Shown: positions 1-12,364 of the stretch, piece after piece
Layout of the letters: each line of letters opens with the position of its first letter
Numbering within the stretch: the first letter of the stretch is position 1
Assembly: GCF_018812025.1 (NCBI RefSeq)
Contig: NC_063057.1
Span: 20,451,638 to 20,515,637 of the forward strand
Direction: 5' to 3'
DNA: 64,000 nucleotides
Origin: Megalobrama amblycephala
Lineage: Eukaryota; Chordata; Actinopteri; Cypriniformes; Xenocyprididae
Made by a program: the position numbers and the translations under genes
The notes under the pieces: model-generated
Told to the model about the DNA's origin: nothing
Seen by the model: only the letters and a program-made list of their open reading frames with translations
Databases searched by the model: none

Positions 1-1540
1 GACATGTAGTTGCAAAGTTACATACCTGTATAGTTAGTAGAACTGGACCATCGGAATAAAGTGTGACCTTTAATTTTAATCAAAATATTTCTATACATCT
101 GTCAAAAATTATGAGATTAAAAACAATTTATTTTATTGTGTTCAATTTATTTTATAAAAGTAAAAAAAAAATGACATTAAGAAAGAAATAAAAGATTTTC
201 CAGAACCCTCCACAATGTCATATATTGATTTACTGATTAACCAAAATTTAAATGATGATTTTGCACTAATCAGTATATTGGTGTACCACAGGTAGATATT
301 GGACAAAACCAAACACACTAATTTATAGTCATATCCAAGATATGTGAACACGTGTGCATTAGACACATCAGTCTACTGGTCAGACGTGTGTTTGTGCTGC
401 AATATAAAGCTTGTATGTGTGGCTTTTACATCTGTAAATGAAGCATTAAATCTGCAGTTCTGCAGAAAACATGACCTGATTGTGCTTCCAGCCACTAAGA
501 GCAACATTAAACCACAGTGTCAAAAATAACCCAGAAAGAAACTCAGAAACTGACAGATATTTGACAGCGTCTCAGTCATAAAGAAATGAAACGAGAAGAA
601 ATGAAATGATTTATTTGGATCTAGAATGTGAGGAGTCTTACACCTCTGAAAGTATAAACTTACATGTCAAAGAAAAAGGGATTTGTAGCTTCAACTAATT
701 TACATTTAATTTTCATCCATTTATGGATTTACTCTCACTGAATTCAAAACTGCAGCTTGTTTGTTCACAGCCAAAACTACTTTTCAGGATGTAGTTTCAT
801 GTAGCAGCCATATGGTGTCCACAAAACCATTAATACTGTCTAATAATACATCTAGAGATCTGCTGTTCACTTCTGAGGGGCCTGAACGCAGGAAGAGCTT
901 CACAGAAGATGATCGTGTGACTAACAGCACAACTCCGTTACCCTACATCGACACAATACAAGACACTAGTGCTTTAATACAGCTGATGTGTTTCGTCAGA
1001 TCTTGACGAATCAATGACTGTAAACCAGTTTAACACAGAGAATGAGTCTGAAACTTCTGATTGTGAGTATTTCAGATATAAAATTAATTTCTGGCATGTT
1101 CAATTGCTTGCCTGATTGTGTTGCTTTCACCTCAAGCTTAATGGCAACGCGTGACACGACAACAAGCTGTTGTAGCTCCAAAGATAAGAAGCGCATGTAA
1201 AAACCGTCACGGTTGGTTGAATAATCTCACAAACGCTCGTAGCAATAACATATGTGACACTCAGAACAACATGAAGTGGCTCGAGAAATGAACATTTGTT
1301 GCAATTTTCAAGTTTTAAATGGTGAGATTTACAGGATTTAAAGAGGATGGAGCTTTAAAATATTTAATTGAGAAGTTTTATAGGTATTTTGCCACAGTCC
1401 TGTTATGAAGCTAAATGTATAATTCATACATACCGTAGAGCCTTATATACATATTCACAAGACACATTAGGAGTAAAAACATGAGAGTGAAATCATCTGT
1501 GTCCACAAAGAGAGAAGATGAAAGAAAACTATTGACTTAC
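1..1540. other. TRHDE intron, no gene seen
   Basis: AT-rich intronic sequence downstream of the last exon in the gene's direction. I looked on the minus strand for the next TRHDE exon and did not find it. Open frames here are short and match nothing I recognise. Confidence 0.7.
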
Positions 1541-1606
1541 ATTGAGGCCTCTCTGGAATAGCGTCTGTCCCATGACGTTCGCCAGCATACGGATCAGAGC
1601 GGCTCC
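1541..1606 (-). CDS. trhde: TRHDE exon GAALIRMLANVMGQTLFQRGLN
   Basis: This short exon has 66 bp, 22 codons, phase 0 at both ends. The acceptor is TGTCTGCAG and the donor is a consensus GTAAGT. It encodes GAALIRML followed by ANVMGQTLFQRGLN, the conserved M1 helix just after the catalytic Tyr. It joins in frame to the KK of the preceding exon. The next TRHDE exon (expected to start near DYLTIHKYG in the human protein as I remember it) was not seen between 1 and 1540, so it should lie outside the window. Confidence 0.93.
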
Positions 1607-2910
1607 CTGCAGACAAACAGTAAACTCACGTTCAATAAAGAACACACGGCTTCTGTTCACATGCATACAAAACCCAACAAAATAATAGTAAATATAAATT
1701 TACATATATAAATATACATTCTGTAGGGGTTAAACGCAGAAATGTGAAGCTTGTAATTTTATCAAAGCACTTATATGAATTCTGTACATAAATGTGTGTT
1801 ATTTGAACAGGAAAGTTGTCAAAATCATAATTCTAGTGGTGTGACTGTTCAAGGCGGATGATCTTCTGAATCTTTTTACTATTTAATTTCCTATTTAAAT
1901 TAAATTAGCATTTTTATACACCACAGAAAATGTTTAACATTCTGTAATAACAGTTCAGTTATTAATTATAGCATGGTTCATTTTCTAGCAGGTCTGCTTG
2001 TTCATCTAAACAAGGACTCCATGACACTTTTTTCTGCTGTTTTATGAGTCTGTATCTTTTTTGATTTTGAGTGACTTTGACATGCTCATTTGAGAGCATC
2101 TAATTCCCATCCCTCCCTCCACTATCTGTGTGATGAGTGTCACTTCATGTTAGCGCTGGGATGTTGTGGGATATCAGAGTCCTTAGAGTGTGAGGAGGAA
2201 GTGATGAGGGACGGTCGGGTGTCAGGGTCACTGCAGTGTGACTGACAGCGTTCATAACATCACAGAACCTGTGGGGAAACGGGGGAGGGGCTTAAGGAAG
2301 AGCAAGAGCCAATCACAAACCGGCTTTGAGCTGACTGACAGCTCAAGGGAGAGTTGAAGCAGAACTGAAATCTTCATGATTTTATCTGCATTTGATTTTT
2401 CTTCATTGCTCTTTGTGATTTAATGGCTTTCAGATGGTCAGGATGAGAGGATATATTTGGGTGCTGTAAAGTGTGTTCCAGTGAGAAAGAGGTAATTAAA
2501 TAGATGTTGTCTGGTTTAAGATGAAATGTTTATTGTGCCACATAAGTCTCCAGAGGACACAAAACCTCACAATCTCTCGGTGTAACAGTTTCCGTCCTCG
2601 ACTTACTACAAAACAAGCTTTTAATTAAACTGTTTTTCTTGTGTATGTGAAGAGGCTTATAACAGCACGACTCAATTTACAATTCACAAAGATAAACTGA
2701 GAATTCTTTACTTGGGAGAAAAATAACAAGCAAACTGAGGTGTTTACTGAACCTAATAAAAGATAAAGTTAACAGTGAAGTCCGCACATAAATAATTGAC
2801 TGATTAGACCGACGAAACTGTTGTTTTTAAGTCATTGTTTCTCTTCTACTGTCTTGCTGTATAAAAGAGAAGTGCAATGTGTTTATTCATGTTTACTTTT
2901 GAGTATAAAC

Positions 2911-3018
2911 CAGGGGCCGTATTCACAAAACATCTTAAGGCTAAAAGTAGCTCCTAACTTGCCGATTTAGGAGAAACTCTTAGTGGTATATATAAAATGT
3001 TTTGTGAATACAGCCCCA
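2911..3018. mobile_element. Small hairpin MITE (CAGGGGCCGTATTCACAAAA)
   Basis: A 108 bp palindromic unit. Its left end reads GGGGCCGTATTCACAAAACA and its right end is nearly the reverse complement (TGTTTTGTGAATACAGCCCC). It is non-coding and close to ends I remember from fish hAT-type MITEs; no clear target duplication was identified. It would fold into a stem in the intron RNA. Confidence 0.75.
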
Positions 3019-3101
3019 GTTCATTTAGTTCAGCTCAACATTACAGGTTTATAATCTTTTCCATCATGCAGATAAAGCCTGTAGGAGTTTGTGATTCTCT
3101 T

Positions 3102-3103
3102 GC
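3102..3103 (-). promoter_or_regulatory. trhde: Non-canonical GC splice donor
   Basis: Read on the minus strand, the exon ends AAGAAG and the intron opens GCAAGA. The paired acceptor at 1607-1608 is a normal AG after a pyrimidine-rich tract. Phase and homology on both sides fix the junction, and no alternative GT keeps the K-K-G-A-A reading. GC-AG introns are a known minority class removed by the major spliceosome. Confidence 0.85.
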
Positions 3104-3241
3104 CTTCTTATATGCGATCCAGTCAAACACTCTATCGATGTCTGTGGCTTCAAACACTTCCTGAGAGATCGGATGAGAACTGGCCAAACCGTCCAATAAC
3201 ATCACCTCATGAAGAACATCAGTCAGAAACCTCTGCTTCTC
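3104..3241 (-). CDS. trhde: TRHDE exon ending in catalytic-Tyr segment IAYKK
   Basis: This exon is 138 bp, exactly 46 codons, phase 0 at both ends. The acceptor reads CATCCACAG. It encodes EKQRFLTDVLHEVMLLDG, then LASSHPISQEVFEATDID, then RVFDWIAYKK. The Tyr in IAYKK, followed by Gly from the next exon, corresponds to the conserved Tyr that stabilises the reaction intermediate in M1 peptidases. The donor side is unusual: the codons AAG AAG are followed by GCAAGA, with no GT nearby, so the following 1497 bp intron appears to be GC-AG. The AAG|GCAAG context is what GC donors usually look like. Confidence 0.94.
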
Positions 3242-3520
3242 CTGTGGATGAGAATGAGAGACTTTATTCGTTTTTTACATTATCAAACACATAAACCTGT
3301 CTCATAAAAGCTTCTGTTTTATTTTCAAAAGTAAAAATAACTTTGAGCTGCTCTATAAATGAAATTAGAAAGTGGTTATGGGAAAATCTAGCTCATATCT
3401 CTTATGACCGAAGCCTTTATACCTGCAGAAGCTTCCGTAATTCATTGATCTGATGAATATTCACTGCCGCCACACGAACACCAACACGATTCACTGCTGC
3501 TACTTGAGCTACAACACACT

Positions 3521-3559
<39 letters not shown>

Positions 3560-5008
3560 AGTTGTACAAGGGTCTCTCTGTCTCTCTGTAGGATTCACTA
3601 TAAAGACAGGTAGATGTTTTGGGTCAGTTGAAGAAGACCCTCATCATTCCCTGTGTCTGTGGATCAGCAGAGAGTCTCAGTCTGAAATACAGTCAGTTGT
3701 TCAGGGCCACATGAGGAAGTTACTCTGATATCAGGTTATTTCCTGTTTATAAGGAGGAAGTCTCAAATATTTTTTTAACTGTTTAAAAAGTAACATAATA
3801 AGAAAATACATCACGATGAAAGCAATAAAAAAATACCATTTTTTTCTTTGAATTATCTTGACACACCATGTAAATACACAAACACAACATTTTATAACAG
3901 AATAAGCACAGAAACTTAATGTTCATATTAAATGTTTGAATATCACTTGCTCCAGTTTTGTACCTCAAGTGGCGGTTTGCCAGTTACCGTATATGAAAAT
4001 GTTTTAAATATGAATCCTATGAATTATATATGAAAGCATTACACTGTATGCTCATATTCTGAATATCTTCATAATGGGCCCTTTGGCAAAATCTCTGGGC
4101 TAACTGACCAAATTCAAAACCATGCTAAATTAACATTTTATTATCTTCTCATCTATGTATTTATTAAATGTGCGTGACTAAAAGAAATCACCAAACTACC
4201 AGCTGTTTTAAACATGTCTGGTTTTGATACTCTGAATACTTTATTACACCTTCATTCTCCATCATTATGAATAATTCTTATCCATTAAAGCTTTTGGCAG
4301 CTTGATTAAAAATCCCGTTGAAGACATTAATAAAGCAGGATATTTTAATCAAGGGATTTGAGCTCAAACAAACAACATATGGAAATAAGTCCAGAAACAA
4401 ATGTTTATCAAAACCATAGTTTTATGTCAATATCTCATATTCAGATGTTCTGCTAAAAGCAGATTAATGAAATGACATGAGACATAAAACCGACTCACAT
4501 AAAAGTGAGAAGTCATACAAATCAATACAGAGATTATTTATCTGAGTGCCAAACTAAGATTGATGTGGGATTGTTGGGCGGCTTTTTATCATATTTGAAA
4601 GTGTCTGTTGAATGGAATTGAAATAAATGATTTTATTCTTGACAACTGTATTACTAAAGGCAGTAGCTAATGAAGGGTGAAATGTCCTACAATACAATTA
4701 CATCTGAAGTATAATTATCTTTAGATATTTGTGTCATATATAAAAACTGAAACATGCTTCACTTAATGGACTGCTGCAATAATTTAGCCCTCATATTTAA
4801 CTTCAGAAAGAAGATCTTAGAGGAAGTAGCTACTTTTTGAAATTAGTGTCCTAATTTCTCAGGCTATTTATATCATCACTTAAGTGGTCTTGTAGAAGAG
4901 AACAGTTTTTGTCTTATTAGTATTTCCTGATGGACAGTCGCTTTAAAGTCCAGACCAGACTAATATGAGCTTCACAGGCTAATGTAAATACTATGTCTAT
5001 AGAGAGTG
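3242..5008. other. TRHDE intron, no gene seen
   Basis: AT-rich intronic DNA immediately upstream of the EKQRF exon. Apart from the GT microsatellite at 3523-3557 nothing stands out. Confidence 0.7.
3523..3557. repeat. (GT)n microsatellite
   Basis: Uninterrupted GT dinucleotide tract of about 17 units in the 10.7 kb TRHDE intron. Confidence 0.95.
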
Positions 5009-5249
5009 ACATATTTGTTGATCCTGGAACAACATTCCAAGCAACCATCAGATATGTGGGACAAGTTTACAGTTTATGTCAAGTTTGGGCTTACAACCAG
5101 GGTGAGGTGCTTCTACATCAGTGTTATTCACCTATCATTTCCCTCTGATTTTAGGAATAAGTTATGGGTAGGGTTAGGTTTAACGGTAGGGATAGGATTA
5201 GGCCTAAAATTTTGGACAGAAATGATGTTCCAGGATCAACAAAATATGT
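5009..5249. mobile_element. Short TIR element with TAGGGTTAGG-type core
   Basis: Inverted ends: TTGTTGATCCTGGAACAACA on the left and TGTTCCAGGATCAACAAAAT on the right. The interior holds a G-rich run of GGGTAGGGTTAGG-like hexamers (5165-5205). It is about 241 bp and non-coding. The telomere-like hexamers are part of this repeat type, not telomeric DNA. Confidence 0.75.
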
Positions 5250-6498
5250 TGAGGAACATGTTTTACATGGCAAAATCATTTGACCGTATATATATAGATG
5301 GAATCAATATATGCGAATGAGCCGAGTGAATGTGAATACAGAGAAACAGAGAAAGACAGGGAGAGAACAGCTGGTCGATTTTATGCGAGTCACGTAAGTG
5401 GGCACTATAAAATGAGTGCCATGAGAAGAGCTTCCATCTGGCCCATATGTCCTCTCAACAAGGTGTTTACGTCCAATGATACTTCATTTAGATCCTGCTT
5501 ATTAACGTCTCAACATCATCACCTGAAGTTTCTTACTGATTAACCACTTTAAGATCACAGCGGTGTTCAAGTCAGCAGCTTTGGAGCAATGCATGATGGG
5601 TAACCAAACCTCGCTAAGAGCTTCTGAAGCATGACGGATGTGAGAAAGAGGAGGAAAGCCAACAGTCCAGTATATGAGCAGGTGAAGGATCTATAGGCTG
5701 TTTTAATGACCTATTAATGACTCTTGTCAAATCCATTCCCACATTTCTCTGTGCATTTGTGAGTTTTCAGTCCTGGTTTAGACTCCTTTTCCTTGAAATG
5801 TGCAATATTATCCAAATTGTGGAAGGGGAATGCTTAGAGACAAAGCTTATCGGATGAGAAAGACCCAATTGCTCCCTGAAATGATGTTCCCTAAATGGTC
5901 TCTCTGCTTGGCCGATGCCCCATAACCAAGGTGGCTTGGAGCAGAGAGGTATGAAATACTGGGACAGACGAGACGGGAAGGTCATTATGTGAATGAGAAT
6001 GTGAGTGTGTGAGCAGAAAGCACACAAGTATTAAACAAAGGATCTGTATTGACATTTATCTTACTCAAATTAGACAAATAAATAAAAATGTGCTTTAGCC
6101 GTCAGCACTTACACTTAGCATATACCGTGTACACTATGTTCAGACTAAGACATATCAGGTCTGAGTGATGAACACACACTAATCTTCACACTAGCTCATG
6201 ATAAAACTAAACACAGTAAGTGAATCATAATGAGCAGAAGATTCAAACAGATTCAGAACTGCGAATTCATAATAAAGACAGCTAACAGGGAACATTCTCA
6301 TCACTGTAAACACTAAATCTCAAAAACACTAATTGGTTCAAGTAGGACAAACATAAATTAAACAAATTAGTTCAGTCAAATGAACTTTTATAGCACCTTT
6401 TCTTTCAAGTTCACAGAACTGATATATTTTAAGTAAACTGAACTGTTTCATTGTTTTGAGTTTTGTGAACTTATTTCTTTTAATTTAGATGAACTTAA
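5250..6498. other. Intronic DNA, no gene seen
   Basis: Unremarkable intron sequence. From about 6320 a degenerate repeat with TGAACTT motifs leads up to the TTAA element at 6499. Confidence 0.6.
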
Positions 6499-7454
6499 AG
6501 GTGCCCTAGATTCAAAATTTGAATTTACCTCGGCATAGTTAAATAAAAAGAGTTCAGTACATGGAAAAAACATACAGTGAGTCTCAAACTCCATTGTTTA
6601 CTCCTTCTTATATAAATCTCATTTGTTTAAAAGACCTCCGAAGAACAGGCGAATCACAACATAACACAGACTGTTACGTAACAGTCGGGATCATTAATAT
6701 GTACGCCCCCAATATTTGCATATGCCAGTCCATGATCGAGGCATTACACAAGGGCAGGCAGTATTAACGTCTGGATGTGCAGAGCTGAATCAACAGACTA
6801 GGTAAGCAAGCAAGGACAATAGCGAAAAATGGCAGATGGAGCAATAATAACTGACATGATCCATGATAACATGATATTTTTAGTGATTTTTGTAAATTGT
6901 CTTTCTAAATGTTTCGTTAGCATGTTGCTAATGTACTGTTAAATGTGGTTAAAGTTACCATCATTTCTTACTGTATTCACGAGACAAGAGCCGTCGCTAT
7001 TTTCATTTTTAAACACTTGCAGTCTGTATAATGCATAAACACAACTTCATTCTTTATAAATCTCTGCAACAGTGTAGCATTAGCCGTTAGCCACGGAGCA
7101 CAGCCTCAAACTCATTCAGAATCGATGTAAACATCAAAATAAACACTTTACTTAAGCGATTAGACAAGCTGCATGACGAACACTTTGTAAAGATCCATTT
7201 TGAGGGTTATATTAGCTGTTTGAACTTTTTTATGTTGTTTAAGGCAAGCGCGAGCTCTTGGGGCGTAGAGCACGAGAATTAAAGGGCCACACACCCTGAA
7301 TCGGCTCATTTCTAATTATGCCCCAAAATAGGCAGTTAAAAAAATGAATTAAAAAAAAATCTATGGGGTATTTTGAGCTGAAACTTTACAGACACATTCA
7401 GGGGACACCTTAGACTTATATTACATTTTTTTTTTTAAAAGTTCTAGGGCACCT
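6499..7454 (+). mobile_element. TTAA-flanked ~950 bp non-autonomous element, copy 1
   Basis: 956 bp bounded by TTAA on both sides (6495-6498, 7455-7458). Inverted ends are AGGTGCCCTAGA and TCTAGGGCACCT. The interior is non-coding and aligns along its length with four other copies in the window, including an ATGATCCATGATAACATGAT motif and a CTCTTGGGGCG segment. A TTAA target duplication suggests a piggyBac-like mobiliser, but because TTAA is palindromic and present at every copy, a TA duplication cannot be excluded. No transposase is present. Confidence 0.88.
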
Positions 7455-7458
7455 TTAA

Positions 7459-9327
7459 GTTTAACTGGAACTGGGCTGGGATTTGTATTTCCCAGCATGC
7501 TTAGCCTATGGTACTTGAAATGGAGAGTAAATGCTAGATAATGTATGTTATATGTTCTTTTGTACAATATTAAGGTTAAGTGGGAGATTTAGTAGTGATT
7601 AATGTTTTGTTATGCTAATTTAGAAGAGTTTCTGTTAATGTGGGTTTTTGGAGAGTTACCATCATGGTGACAAGTGGTGCATTAGGCTTGGTTTAAGAGA
7701 AAAGTATTGCTGCACTCATTTAGCAAGTGCTCTACTATGATATTGTTAACATGTTAGCAAATTAGCATTTTCTGAATTAGCTTGTTATAACTAGCTAAGT
7801 TTACACTAAAAAAAATGTTCACATTGAGATTACATGATAATTTTAAGTTACATGTAGAAGTAGTGTACTCAAACATTTCAAGTTAAGAATAATTAAATAA
7901 AAATCTGCCAATTTTGCTTACTTAAACTTTAAATTTCTTAACTTAAACGATTCTGAGGAAACTGATTTTCCTCAGTTTTTTTGAGTTTTGCCAACTTATT
8001 TGGGTTTATAGTGCAGAAATTTACTAACGTTTTGGCAATTTTTATAATAAGTTATGAACATTCTTCCAGTAACGTTCATAGAACGTTTGTTCAAAGTTAT
8101 CTGGTCTTCTCAAAACATTATCACAAAACGTTATCTATACATTGTTCATGGAACATTTTTTCTGAAACATTTTAGTTGGACGTTCATATAACATTTTTTA
8201 AATGTTGCTGCTTATTTCAGAATATTCAGAGAACATTCAAAAGTAATGTTACCATAATGTTTGCAAAATGAATGACATTTTGAACATTCAGAGAGCATGT
8301 TGGCAAAACGATTTTAGAACATATTTTTGTTAGCTGGGGACCATCAGTATCACCAAAATTGGAAAACTTTTACATTTTTGTTGTGCAGATGACATACTTA
8401 TTTCATTTTATGAGTGAAGCTTCAAGTGCATCACAATTGCAGCATTACAGATGACTGTAACTGGAGTAGAATAGCATAATACTAACACCATTACACTCAA
8501 ACAAACCTTGTCCTTGTATCATTTTATCAGGTTGCTTTTTCAGTAACACCTAAAAATGGATTTTACTATGGAATGTAAGTGATACACAGACATTAAGCAG
8601 TTAACAAACAAATAAATTAGTTATCATAATGTATGCTACTTATGCTACATGAATTAAACTGATGGTCTAATATACTGATATCCAGATCCTCATGAGGAGA
8701 ATGGCCTTCAGAAGAACTGTAGGATTGCATAATTCTTCAAAAAGAAGTTTTAAAGGTGGAAGTCCTGTTCTCGTCGTGACTAGAAATTCCCATAAAATAT
8801 TAATAATGTTCAGATATAGTGACTCGAGAAGTCTTTGAAGGTGTTTGACTTCCTCCTGGTGTTCACAAACACTCCTGGATCTATTTATCATCCTATAATG
8901 CAGGAATATCACGAGATGATATTGTGTTTGGCGCACCTGGTCTGGTCAAATAGCCTCATAATTCTTGGCTGTTATACAACCATTCAGAGCATCACTGAAC
9001 CTATTGACTGTCTTTCTCCAAACGTGAACCCATCTGGATGGAGGAAATGGATGTGGATGAATCATTAGACCATGAATCTTTTTTTACATTGCACTTTGTT
9101 TATGGGAGTTTCGAATTTGTGCTCTAGATTAAATGCGCCAGCCTTGAATTCAAGTGTTTTGTCAATGGCAGCTTTGGCACAGATTCCAGCTCTGTGAAGC
9201 TCTGCAGTAAATTAGCAGTTTTTGATCAGACTGACACAGAGGTGTGTAACTCAAAAAAACTACACTCAAAAAAAAAGAAAGAAAAAAAGAAAATAGATTT
9301 TTTTTTTATGCTGTTCACTTTATTTAA
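7459..9327. repeat. Diverged repeat and AACGTT-rich tract
   Basis: The part from about 7470 to 7960 (CCCAGCATGC, then GAGAGTAAATG) resembles 10440-10700 and is probably an older repeat into which TTAA copy 1 jumped. From about 8025 to 8340 there is a degenerate array of GAACGTT/GAACATT words. From 8350 to 9327 nothing recognisable was seen. Confidence 0.5.
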
Positions 9328-10284
9328 AGGTGCCATCGAACGTTTTTTTTACAAGATGTAATATAAGTCTAAGGTGTCGCCTGAATGTGTCTGTGAAGTT
9401 TCAGCTCAAAATACCCCATAGATTTTTTTTAAATAATTTTTTTAACTGCCTATTTTGAGGCATAATTAGAAATGCGCCGATTTAGGGCTGCTGCCCCTTT
9501 AATTGCTTGTGCTCTCCGCCCCCCAGAGCTCTCGACTTTATCATTGCATAAACAAAGTTTACACAGCTAATATAACCCTCAAAATGGATCTTAACAAAAG
9601 TGTTCATCATGCAGCATGTCTAATTGCGTAAGTACAGTGTTTATTTGGATGTTTACATTTGATTCTGAATGAGTTTGAGGCTATATGCTTCGTGTCTAAT
9701 GGCTTATGCTACACTGTTGGAGAGATTTATAAAGAATGAAGTTGTGTTTATGAATTATACAGACTGCAAGTGTTTAAAAATGAAAATAGCGACAGCTCTT
9801 GTCTCCTTGAATACAGTAATAAACGATGGTAACTTTAACCACATTTAACAGTAGATTAGCAACATGCTAACAAAACATTTAGAAAGACAATTTACAAATA
9901 TCACTAAAAATATCATGATATCATGGATCATGTCAGTTATTATCGCTCCATCTGCCATTTTTCGCTATTGTCCTTGCTTGCTTACCTAGTCTGATGATTC
10001 AGCTGTGCACATCCAGACATTAATGCTGGCTGCCCTTGTGTAATGCCTCGATCATGGGCTGGCATATGCAAATATTGGGGGCGTACATATTAATGATCCT
10101 GTTACGTAACAGTCGGTGTTATGTTGAGATTCACCTGTTTTCCAGAGGTCTTTTAAACAAATGAGATTTATATAAGAAGGAGGAAACAATGGAGTTTGAG
10201 ACTCACTGTATGTCATTTCCATGTACTGAACTCTTGTTATTCAACTATGCCGAGGTAAATTCAATTTTCAATTCGATAGCACCT
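9328..10284 (-). mobile_element. TTAA-flanked ~950 bp element, copy 2 (inverted)
   Basis: 957 bp with TTAA on both sides (9324-9327, 10285-10288), in the opposite orientation to the other four copies. Ends are AGGTGCCATCGAA and TTCGATAGCACCT, a different subfamily from copies 1, 3 and 5. The interior differs likewise (GAGCTCTCGACTTTATCATT where they read CTCTTGGGGCG). It lies 1.87 kb from copy 1 within the same intron, so the two could pair in the transcript. Confidence 0.88.
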
Positions 10285-10757
10285 TTAAACAACCTATTTT
10301 GATTCAACACCATTGCATTAGGTTTCTGGTTCAAATGTAATTGCTTCATGTTAAATTGACTTTTTTTTAACAATTACTTTTTGACTTAACTTGATGTTTT
10401 CATATTAAAATTAACATATTTCAATCAAGTAAACCCAACAGGACTTTCACTTCCCATCATGCTTTGCAAAGGGGCTGAATTGGGAGAGTAAATGTTGAAA
10501 TAAAATGTTATATTAAGCAGTTTTTAGCAAGATGAGAAAATTGAGATATTTTTTAATGTTTACTGTTCTATTATGTTGGTATTTAAAAGTTTGTTATATT
10601 AATAGTTTTGGAGTACTTGTATTGTGCTTGGGTTGAGGACCTGCTAACAAAATTTCAATACTTACTTTAATAATAAAGTATTCACTATGGTAGTGCTCTG
10701 GATGAAACCAGTATCACTTCTAGACTGCCAACACAGAACATCACATCACAAAAGTTA
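10285..10757. repeat. Diverged repeat related to 7470-7960
   Basis: CCCATCATGC followed by GAGAGTAAATG and an AT-rich stretch parallels the sequence at 7490-7650. This indicates two old copies of one repeat in this intron. Edges are uncertain. Confidence 0.45.
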
Positions 10758-11245
10758 CACTGCCCTTCAAAAGTTTGGAAACACCCTAGAAAAGTGGGGT
10801 TTTGGACAATATTGGCGTGAATCCTTTTTAATTTGTGATAATTTTGCACTGATAAGGGACAACGCAAACTACAAAAACATATTTTATTATATAAACAGTT
10901 TATACATAGAAAAAAAATTACATTTTCGATTCATCAAAATATCCACCATTAGCATCTGACTTAAACTGGGTTCTAATTGGTTCATTGTATTCTAAACTTA
11001 ATTGTTGAAGCTATTAAGGTGTGCTGACCCAAAAATCTTTTACAAACCTGGGCCAAGTTTAAACCAGTAACCAGGCATCACAGCTGGCAAAGGGGCATGT
11101 CTGACTTTGACATGTATATATTGCCATTATTATGGAATCAAAATGAAAATTATTATTGCTGGTCTTCAATGATAATATCAAGTTACTGTAATGTATTTGC
11201 ACCAAAAAATGATAAGGGGTGTTTCCAAACTTTTGGAGGGCAGTG
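10758..11245. mobile_element. Tc1-type MITE, 488 bp, TA duplication
   Basis: Inverted ends are CACTGCCCTTCAAAAGTTTG and CAAACTTTTGGAGGGCAGTG, flanked by TA on both sides (10756-10757, 11246-11247). TA target and CACTG-type ends fit a Tc1/mariner-derived non-autonomous element. No transposase is visible. Confidence 0.85.
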
Positions 11246-12360
11246 TATGAAAATCATAAGACTAAACAAAAAGCATTTATTGTAGGATTATTTGTAAAAA
11301 TCATTTTATATGAAAACTATTAATTTTATTTCAACTAATTCATTCATTCAAGTTCAATGAACACAAATGATTCTAGTCAGTTTAACAAGGATGATTCTAT
11401 TGCGTTTTACTTGTTTCAATCATGTGGAACCACTGTCCATGATTGAATTGAGTTGGTTGGACATAAATATTTTACATAGATTCTTCCTTAGTCAGATGTG
11501 TTGTCACAACTCAATGATTTTGCATAGATTTAAAATAAACCTTTAATGTTAATAAAAACTAAGTTGGTTGCGTGGAACCACTGTCCATAATTGACTTGGG
11601 TTAGTTTAAAGTATCATTTTTTGGAGTGTAATAATGTAGTTTGTCTTTTCCCATGAATAATATTTGCAAATTGTATAGTAATTTTTGCAAACTAAGAATA
11701 TTTAAACACATTGTTCAGAACACATTACAAGCTTGTGGTGCTGTAATATTATTTCACAGCTCTGATAATTGATTGAACATCTGGAGAAGACTACATATAG
11801 ACTGAAGTTTCATTAAAACAGCAAAATATGATGGCATAAGCACCGGTTGCTGTGGCAATGCAGCAGGACTGAAAAATAGAGGCGTGTGATAACAGAGCTC
11901 AACACTATTAGATATGACTCTTTCTGCACATGAACTCAAACTCAAACTGTGCTCATAATAACCATTAAAACTGTTGGAACAATTTGTTTTTACAAGCTCA
12001 TAATGAACCAGTCTCTGCATGCCTCCATTGAGCCCACTAATATACTGACAGCTAGTAAGATCAAATGCATACTTTGTCATTGTAAATCATTGTCATTTGA
12101 GCTACCCAGAAAGAAACTTTGAGACTAAAATACAAATTTAAATAGTATTATTTGTTTGTTTGTGTTTCAATTTTAGTAAATCCTAATTTTACTTTTTAAA
12201 AGATTCTATTTTTGTTTTTTTGCCACTTCTAGTCAGAAATGTTAAAGAAAGCACAAGAAATGATAGAAGAAGACCAGATTCACATCGACCATGGTTCAAC
12301 AATTTCAACAACTACAAAAGCATTGAACTAAATACCTGTTAAGGAAAGTGACTATAAACT
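11246..12360. repeat. Diverged repeat (GTGGAACCACTGTCCA motif), otherwise plain intron
   Basis: Two partial direct copies of GTGGAACCACTGTCCATGAT-like sequence occur near 11425 and 11575. The remainder to 12360 shows nothing recognisable. Confidence 0.4.
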
Positions 12361-12364
12361 TTAA

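Larger units (their letters stand above)
1607..3103 (-). other. trhde: TRHDE intron, 1497 bp, GC-AG
   Basis: Complete intron between the IAYKK and GAALIRML exons. It holds a small hairpin element (2911-3018) starting only 86 bp from the donor. Nothing else recognisable was seen in the rest. Confidence 0.85.

Noticed and set aside
5165..5205. Telomere-like GGGTAGGGTTAGG hexamers
   Set aside because: They lie between the inverted ends of a short MITE and are degenerate; no interstitial telomere block.
6561..6767. 68-codon open frame recurring at 61688-61876
   Set aside because: Both are inside copies of the same non-coding TTAA element; similarity follows from shared repeat ancestry, with stops at differing points.
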